Assembly: GCA_948470475.1 (NCBI GenBank)
Contig: OX419343.1
Location: forward strand, 5,657,633-5,721,632
Direction of reading: 5' to 3'
Source: Galaxea fascicularis
Taxonomy: Eukaryota; Cnidaria; Anthozoa; Scleractinia; Euphylliidae
Length of the DNA stretch: 64,000 bases
The position numbers and the translations under genes were made by a program. This document shows, in pieces, positions 59,101 to 64,000 of the stretch (its first letter is position 1; each line of letters opens with the position of its first letter). A model generated the notes under the pieces. That model was not told the origin of the DNA. It worked only from the letters and a program-made list of their open reading frames with translations, and made no database searches.

Positions 59101-62100
59101 TTATGGATCTGCTCCGAGGAGTGGAAGTCGTCAAGCAGATATGCTGGAGCCAAGCCATTGATGCACTTATAGACCTGTATGCACTTGTGGTATTCTCTGC
59201 GGCATTGTAGGGATGGCCACTTCATTGTTTGCTGTAAGTCAGTATCGGTAGCCTTGCGACCCGCAATTATTCCCGCAGCTCGCTTGAGAAGACGGTCGAG
59301 GTAGTTCTTGTTTCCCTGTCCGCAACCGTCCCACACACAGCAGCAGTAATCGAATAATGGTAAAACCATAGCATTAAACAGAGTAATGCATGCTTCTTTT
59401 GGGATGACTTTTCGGGCTCTACGTAACATTCCAAGGCGGGACGAGATTTTGTTTCCGATATGTTCAATGTGTTCGTTCCATGTTAAGCATGGATCCAGAA
59501 TGACGCCCAGATATTTAAATTTGTATACCCTTTCAAGATCTTTGTCATTAACATTGACTGTAAATGACTGGACTGAGCTCAGCTTTTGGTGGGTTCCCAT
59601 AAGCATAACTTTGGTCTTCGAGTGATTTAACATGAGATAGTTTTGGTTCAACCATCCGACGACATGTTCGAGATCCTGGGACAGAGCCGCTTCAATAGCT
59701 TGCACAGAACTGCTTTCAAAAAACAACAGGGTGTCGTCAGCGTACAGATGAACTTTACAGTACTTTGTTACTGACGGTAGATCGTTAATGTACATTATGA
59801 ACAACAGAGGCCCTAAGACAGATCCCTGGGGCACACCATATAATATGGGTTTAGCGTCAGATTGAATGCCAGTGATGTTAACACTTTGGCTTCTGTTTGT
59901 AAGATACGCTTTGAACCAATTCACTGAAGGGGGTTTGCATTGAGTGGCAATGTGTCCTCTAAGGCCCAATTCAAGCGCCGTACTTTTCATGAGAGGAATC
60001 TAATTAATAGAATGAAGTACATGAAAAGTTCGGCGTCTGAATCAATTATTAGGAACGGATATTTTAATTTGAAACGGATCAGCCGTTCTTCTCGCCTGGC
60101 TTGGCCGGGAATTTTGACTTTGTAACGGCTTTGATTCAGACGCCGAACTTTTCATGTGCCGAACTTAATGCATAAATTATTATAACGTATATATTTTGAA
60201 AACCACTGACAATACTGATTAGTTTTCCTGCAACTGTATTAGGAACGGCTAATTAAATTCGACGTCTGAATTAACAGGCATATTTTTGTTAATTTGGGTT
60301 GGTCCAAATTCGAATTTCAATTTAGTTCGGCTCATGAAAAGTACAGAACCGGGTCTAAGAAAGCGTCGGAGGATCCGAACAGTGTAAGCTGCGTACTTTT
60401 CTCTGAATTGCCTGTCACTTTTCATTAGTGAAAAGGTCGACTAGCTTCCACTTTTTTTTCATGGATATGGAGGACATAACACAAATTTATCAAGCTTCAC
60501 TTGCATCACAATGCATCAGTATGAAAGAAATCATATGAGAACTGCGGATATGAAATCAAACGAAGCTGAGAATGATCGTCGCCGTTGTGATCGTAATTTT
60601 TATAATTGCGTAAAGAGGCCTGAAAAAAAAAATTAGGACTTCAACGGGGCTTACACCCGTGACTTCGCGATTCCAGTGCGATGCTCTACCAACTGAGCTA
60701 TGAAGCCGCTGATGTTGGGCGCTTGTCAATTTTGGCATGGGTTCATATGTTCCCGTGAAAGTGAATAATGCATATGAAAGAAATCATATGAGAACTGCGG
60801 ATATGAAATCAAATGAAGAATGATCGTCGCAGTTGTGATCTCAATTTTTACAATTGCGTAAAGAAGCCTGAAAAAAAATTTTTTTCCGGCTTCTTTACGC
60901 AATTGTAAAAATTGAGATCACAACTGCAACGATCATTCTTCATTTGATCGGTGGGTATTCTAGCATGGTACAGCAGCAAAGTAAAACAAATGACTTCAGA
61001 AAACACCTCTTGTGCATATGCATGGTCGGTCCCTAATTAAATGAAATCAGGAAACAGTGCTGCCGAAAACGTTAAAAATGGATTGCTGTGATAACTAATG
61101 TTTACTGAGCTGGATGGTCACTCAGCCCAAATATAATGAATGAAAAAGGCTTCTGTTGAGGGAATAACGAGTGTAGCTTTTGCCCATACCGCCATGAAAA
61201 AGGGTAAAAGATTATTTTAAGAAGGGCGTAGAAGAAATTGTGATGTAGGTAGTCGAGTTTGTACTTGTCTTGGATACAACTGTACTCGTCTCATAAATCT
61301 TGCAGTGGAACCCCTATTAAGTGGCCATCCCCTGTTAGGCAGTCAGTAACCAGAGTTCCGATGAGGTTTTTCTAGTGCTCCTTACCACTATTAAACAGCC
61401 AGACCCCATGAAGCGGCCAATTTCCCACTACCCGAGGATGGCCCTTTATTTAATGTAGGAATTAAACTGTATTTGCGTCTGTTCAACAAAGTTCAAGCGC
61501 ATGTTTAATTACCTGCCAGATCACAAATGGACTCAATGAAAGAACTGCCATCCAGTAGCAACTCAAAGTTTTTGGCGAGCAGGACGTCTTCGTCTTTCTC
61601 CACCATAAGCCGCAGTTCATCTGGCTCTACATGTGAGCCTATGCCTAATGCCAGCACTTGTACTCCCGCCTTTCGGAAAGGCTCGGACGCCACCTTGAGA
61701 TCTTTGGCGTCCAGGGCCTGGGTCTGTTTACCATCTGTAATGACCATAGCGATTTGATGAACATAAGGGCGAGCGGCTGGGACAACATAGTTGGCGGCAA
61801 CTTCCAGAGCCTTGTCGATGCGTGTGTACCCTCTCTCGTGCGGAATACGGTCGACGGCTTCCTGTATGAGGAAATTTTGGACTTATAAGATAAACGAAAC
61901 CCTTGCGTAGCATCGCTCCTTTCTTGTTTAGGAAGTGGGAGGGACAGAAGGGTGCAGCGTAGCCGAGCCCTAAGAACGCCGTACTTGTAATTTGGAGGTT
62001 CCGAGTTCAAGTCCCGCTCTGGCCACCAGATGAAGTTGTTGCTCGAGTTCACCTCCTTGGCCACGCTTGTGAATACAATACCTCACAATTGATGTGTCCA

Positions 62101-63753
62101 GGTAAGCTGAAAGGCACTCATTGGGCACTTCTTTCTAAACAAAAGGGTAATACCCGCTACCACTTGGCCATAGTGCCCAATGAGTGGCTTTCAGCTTACC
62201 TCTCTAAGCCACATCGCACAAGCCTCACATTTTCCTTGCACGCTTTTAAATTAGCAACTGGTTCGCTTCATGTCAGTTGCCTTTCGTAACCTTGTTATGT
62301 TTATTAGAATGCTGCCGAGGGTAAATAAAAGTCATTTGTCATTGATTATTGTCATTATTATTATCATTATCATCATCATCATCATCATCACCATCATCGT
62401 CATTGTCATTGTCATTATCATTATCATCATCATCATCCTCGTCGTCATCGTCATTATCATCATCATCATTATCACCATCGTCATTCTCATTATCATAACT
62501 CAGCTGCAAGACAAAACTACCTAGCCTAACGAATTATACAAATATTTTTCTTCATTTTCAGGTAAATTAGAATGACTGTATTTGCAGTTTCTGTGTAAAT
62601 CTGGCAAAGAAATGTTCATTAACGTAAAGGTTATTGTAAGGAAATTGTTTCGGCATGTATTGATGTAATTGAACTCCAAATAATTTACCGCCTCGACTCA
62701 AATGTGAACACGACAACTCCCCTCTGGGAAAATAATTTTTGTCGTGTTTTCGATCATTCATCTCTATACAAGAATATTTACCTGAAAATCTGCTGTACTG
62801 CTGTGATCCGTGAATCTTATTTTAACAGATGCTGAGCTGCTAAACAGCACTAGGGCTGCGCGGGACCAAGTTTTAGAAATCCCGAAGCTTTTTGCGACGG
62901 CATTAATGAAGGCTTTTAGTCGATCGTAGTTTGTCCCTGAAACACTTGCAGATGAATCCATGAGAAAAACGATATCTACTGGAGTGTCACAGCTGGAAAC
63001 GTCTGGTAAAAATGAAATAGAGAACGAAGATAAAGAGTACAAATTCACTGCACAAGGGTGAAGCGTCATGGAGACCGTTCTTCAAAACTCCTAAACAACA
63101 CTACGGGAAAGGAAGAATGGTATTGGCCTGCTCAGGAGGCTGTTTTTTTTTCAAAGTAACTCACATTACAACCACCCCAGGATAGATGAGAGTGAAATGA
63201 GTGAATAAATGAGAGATGCAATCTATTTCATGTAGGCAGCTGAAAGTTTTGATGGAAAAAATGACGGAGAGAGAAAAACTCAATTATTGTAGAATTCTGT
63301 TCCTCGATCACTTGAGATGGGTTCAAACAGATTGATTTGGTTTTAGTTGCATTATTTATAGTTTAAGGTAAAAGTCATAAACATTTAACGGTACCCCCCC
63401 CCCTTCTTCCCTAAAGCTAAATAGGTGTTAACAATCCCAGAACACATAGCAATAACCAGTGATAATGCCTGAATGACCTGAAGATAATGCCCCTCCCCTT
63501 TATATATATTTTTATTTCATGGTTAGTTTCCGAAACCTGTGCTTGACCTTATTAATTCATTTGTTATGGCTGGGAGGATAGTTGTGTACGTTGCTAAATT
63601 TAGTGTGATATATTTGCATTGTATTGAGGATTTTTTACCTTGTTCGCAGTTTTCTCCTGTATAACCTGACTCACACACACAAAGATAACCCTTGTCAGTA
63701 AATCCCACCAGGCATTTTGCGTTGTTAAGGCAAGGTTCAGTAGAGCAGAGATT
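56158..63753 (-). CDS. Extracellular EGF / vWA / cbEGF / fibrinogen-like (CNTNAP-like) protein, 3' part
   Basis: Five linked exons in transcript order: 63639-63753 (EGF, six Cys, ends CESGYTGENCEQ), 62782-63002 (first half of a vWA domain with MIDAS motif DSSAS), 61513-61861 (second half, with TRIDKAL and VITDG), 58557-58679 (calcium-binding EGF starting DIDAC, symmetrical phase 1), and 56158-56759 (terminal domain starting SCSDL, with GSYLIDPDGEG, a TYWGG segment and a Cys-rich KCAC/CNCD stretch, as in the fibrinogen-like module of contactin-associated proteins; TAA stop). All phases close: 470 codons including the stop. Proteins of this make-up in cnidarians are secreted or cell-surface adhesion and matrix proteins. 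The signal peptide and first exons lie beyond 64 kb. The intron 58680-61512 holds a LINE, a TIR element and a SINE. Confidence 0.85.
57011..57344. mobile_element. TIR element, 334 bp
   Basis: CAGGGGCCCATTACTAGGAG (plus CGTACAA) at the left; inverted TTGTACGCTCCTAGTGATGG (plus GCTCCTG) at the right. The tips resemble those of 21482-21879. No clear target duplication. It lies in the last intron of the EGF/vWA gene. Confidence 0.78.
57345..58540. other. Intron of the EGF/vWA gene without recognised elements
   Basis: A C-run with inverted AGAAGGGCTAGAT ends at 57370-57425 is the only clear structure. ORFs at 57659-58018 and 58088-58414 carry no known domain. Confidence 0.4.
58752..59958 (-). mobile_element. 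5'-truncated non-LTR retrotransposon (LINE) reverse transcriptase
   Basis: The ORF from about 59958 down to 58920 encodes the second half of a non-LTR reverse transcriptase and its C-terminal region: GVPQGSVLGPLLFIMYINDL, catalytic HLYADDTLLFF, KTKVMLMG, FKYLGVILD, then NYNTRNKDLIRLP and KSWNTLPRNLR near the end. The frame is intact over about 345 codons. The 3' UTR runs left to a short AAAT-type tail at 58752-58775. The 5' end is lost and abuts a TIR element. An uninterrupted frame suggests a fairly recent insertion. It lies in an intron of the EGF/vWA gene, in the same orientation. Confidence 0.88.
59959..60357. mobile_element. TIR element (family G), uninterrupted copy, about 400 bp
   Basis: Starts GGCCCAATTCAAGCGCCGTA and ends with the inverted GCTCATGAAAAGTACAGAAC. 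The inside repeats CTTTTCATG and GGCGTCTGAATC motifs in both orientations. It aligns through the sites where the 43.8-47.8 kb copy carries insertions. It abuts the truncated 5' end of the LINE at 58752-59958. Confidence 0.8.
60512..60712 (-). mobile_element. tRNA-derived SINE, type D, with near-complete cloverleaf
   Basis: The head at 60637-60707 folds as a tRNA: a seven-pair acceptor (GGCTTCA with TGAAGTC, one G-U), D arm GCTC/GAGC, an anticodon stem with one mismatch and loop CTGGAAT (GGA), and a five-pair T stem. The B box is decayed (GGTGTAAGCCC) and there is no long variable arm as tRNA-Ser would need, so I call it a SINE. An A-rich linker and body (GGCCTCTTTACGCAATTATA) follow. Confidence 0.75.
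60760..60955. repeat. Inverted repeat made of two SINE type D tails
   Basis: The type D body runs in the same direction as its neighbour up to an A-run at about 60878. The same body then follows in reverse (from CGGCTTCTTTACGCAATTGT), giving arms of about 70 bp around a short A/T loop. No tRNA head is present in either half. Confidence 0.8.
61940..62065 (+). repeat. tRNA-derived SINE head, type E
   Basis: GCAGCGTAGCCGAGCCC (A box region) and GAGTTCAAGTCCCG (B box) lie about 35 nt apart. The copy continues into a body interrupted by a small inverted repeat (62099-62203), and may end at the ATC-rich microsatellite after 62340. Confidence 0.6.
62099..62203. repeat. Inverted repeat, 105 bp, inside SINE type E region
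   Basis: AGGTAAGCTGAAAGGCACTC (then ATTGGGCACT) and the inverse AGTGCCCAATGAGTGGCTTT (then CAGCTTACCT). Arms of about 31 bp with one or two mismatches. Confidence 0.8.
62338..62500. repeat. (ATC/ATT)n microsatellite
   Basis: Long imperfect ATC/ATT array in the vWA intron of the EGF/vWA gene. Confidence 0.95.
62504..62760. other. Intron between the two vWA exons, nothing recognised
   Basis: AT-rich and unstructured. A short ORF on the minus strand lacks splice support. Confidence 0.4.
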
Positions 63754-64000
63754 CTGATGACGGAGAAAAGACGTTTTATCATAAATTGACAACTCTTGTC
63801 ATTGTAATGAATAGCATTACCATAAAGAATGATAGGATAAACATTTTGCTCGACTTCTACAATTTCATTGGTTGAGAGAACACAGCAAATTTGGGGTTGG
63901 CACTGAGCTGTGAAATCTGTGGCTACGCGTTTCATGTACAACATATTTTCAACATACAAAAAGTAAAATGTGTTTTGCAACGTGAAAATTTGATACGTGG

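Noticed and set aside
60637..60707. True tRNA gene (Ser, GGA)
   Set aside because: The internal B box is mutated, the anticodon stem has a mismatch, there is no long variable arm, and a SINE body follows.

Overview
The window is nuclear DNA of an invertebrate animal, most probably an anthozoan cnidarian such as a stony coral. The evidence is AT-rich sequence, small exons with GT-AG introns, two conserved animal genes (separase and metaxin-2), a cnidarian-style EGF/vWA extracellular protein, and a very high density of short palindromic elements, tRNA-derived SINEs and Penelope-like retroelements of a kind common in coral genomes. The species cannot be fixed from the sequence alone.

Layout. 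(1) 1-16.84 kb, minus strand: the N-terminal two thirds of separase in 16 exons. The C-terminal protease domain lies beyond position 1. (2) 16.85-26.07 kb: a repeat-filled intergenic stretch with foldback elements, a diverged 360-bp duplication, a 32-bp minisatellite, a decayed Penelope-like element, a TA-flanked DNA transposon derivative, and a palindrome that carries a piece of the metaxin-2 last exon. (3) 26.08-35.14 kb, minus strand: complete metaxin-2, nine exons, 257 aa, rebuilt here with every splice phase closing. (4) 35.14-35.58 kb: a short divergent promoter shared with (5) 35.58-40.62 kb, plus strand: a two-exon, 365-aa IQ-motif protein. (6) 40.6-51.8 kb: repeats, dominated by a nested insertion at 43.8-47.8 kb, where a terminal-inverted-repeat element is split by two near-identical Penelope-like copies placed head to head, and split again by a SINE. 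Both Penelope 3' ends carry a hammerhead-ribozyme-like motif. (7) 51.84-53.40 kb, plus strand: a three-exon gene for a 126-aa secreted cysteine-containing protein that I do not recognise. (8) 53.4-56.1 kb: palindromic and TIR elements. (9) 56.16-63.75 kb, minus strand: the 3' end of an extracellular protein with the order EGF, vWA, calcium-binding EGF, fibrinogen-like/CNTNAP-like domain. Its 5' end lies beyond 64 kb, and one large intron holds a LINE, a SINE and a TIR element.

The genes do not form one pathway. Separase opens the cohesin ring at anaphase, metaxin-2 acts in outer-membrane protein import in mitochondria, and the IQ protein should bind calmodulin or similar light chains. The last two genes are secreted products. 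The most unusual signals are the metaxin-2 exon fragment held in an inverted repeat about 2.6 kb past the metaxin-2 stop, the 1,222-bp Penelope inverted arms with two ribozyme motifs, and a family of 90-102-bp palindromes with 9-bp target duplications.
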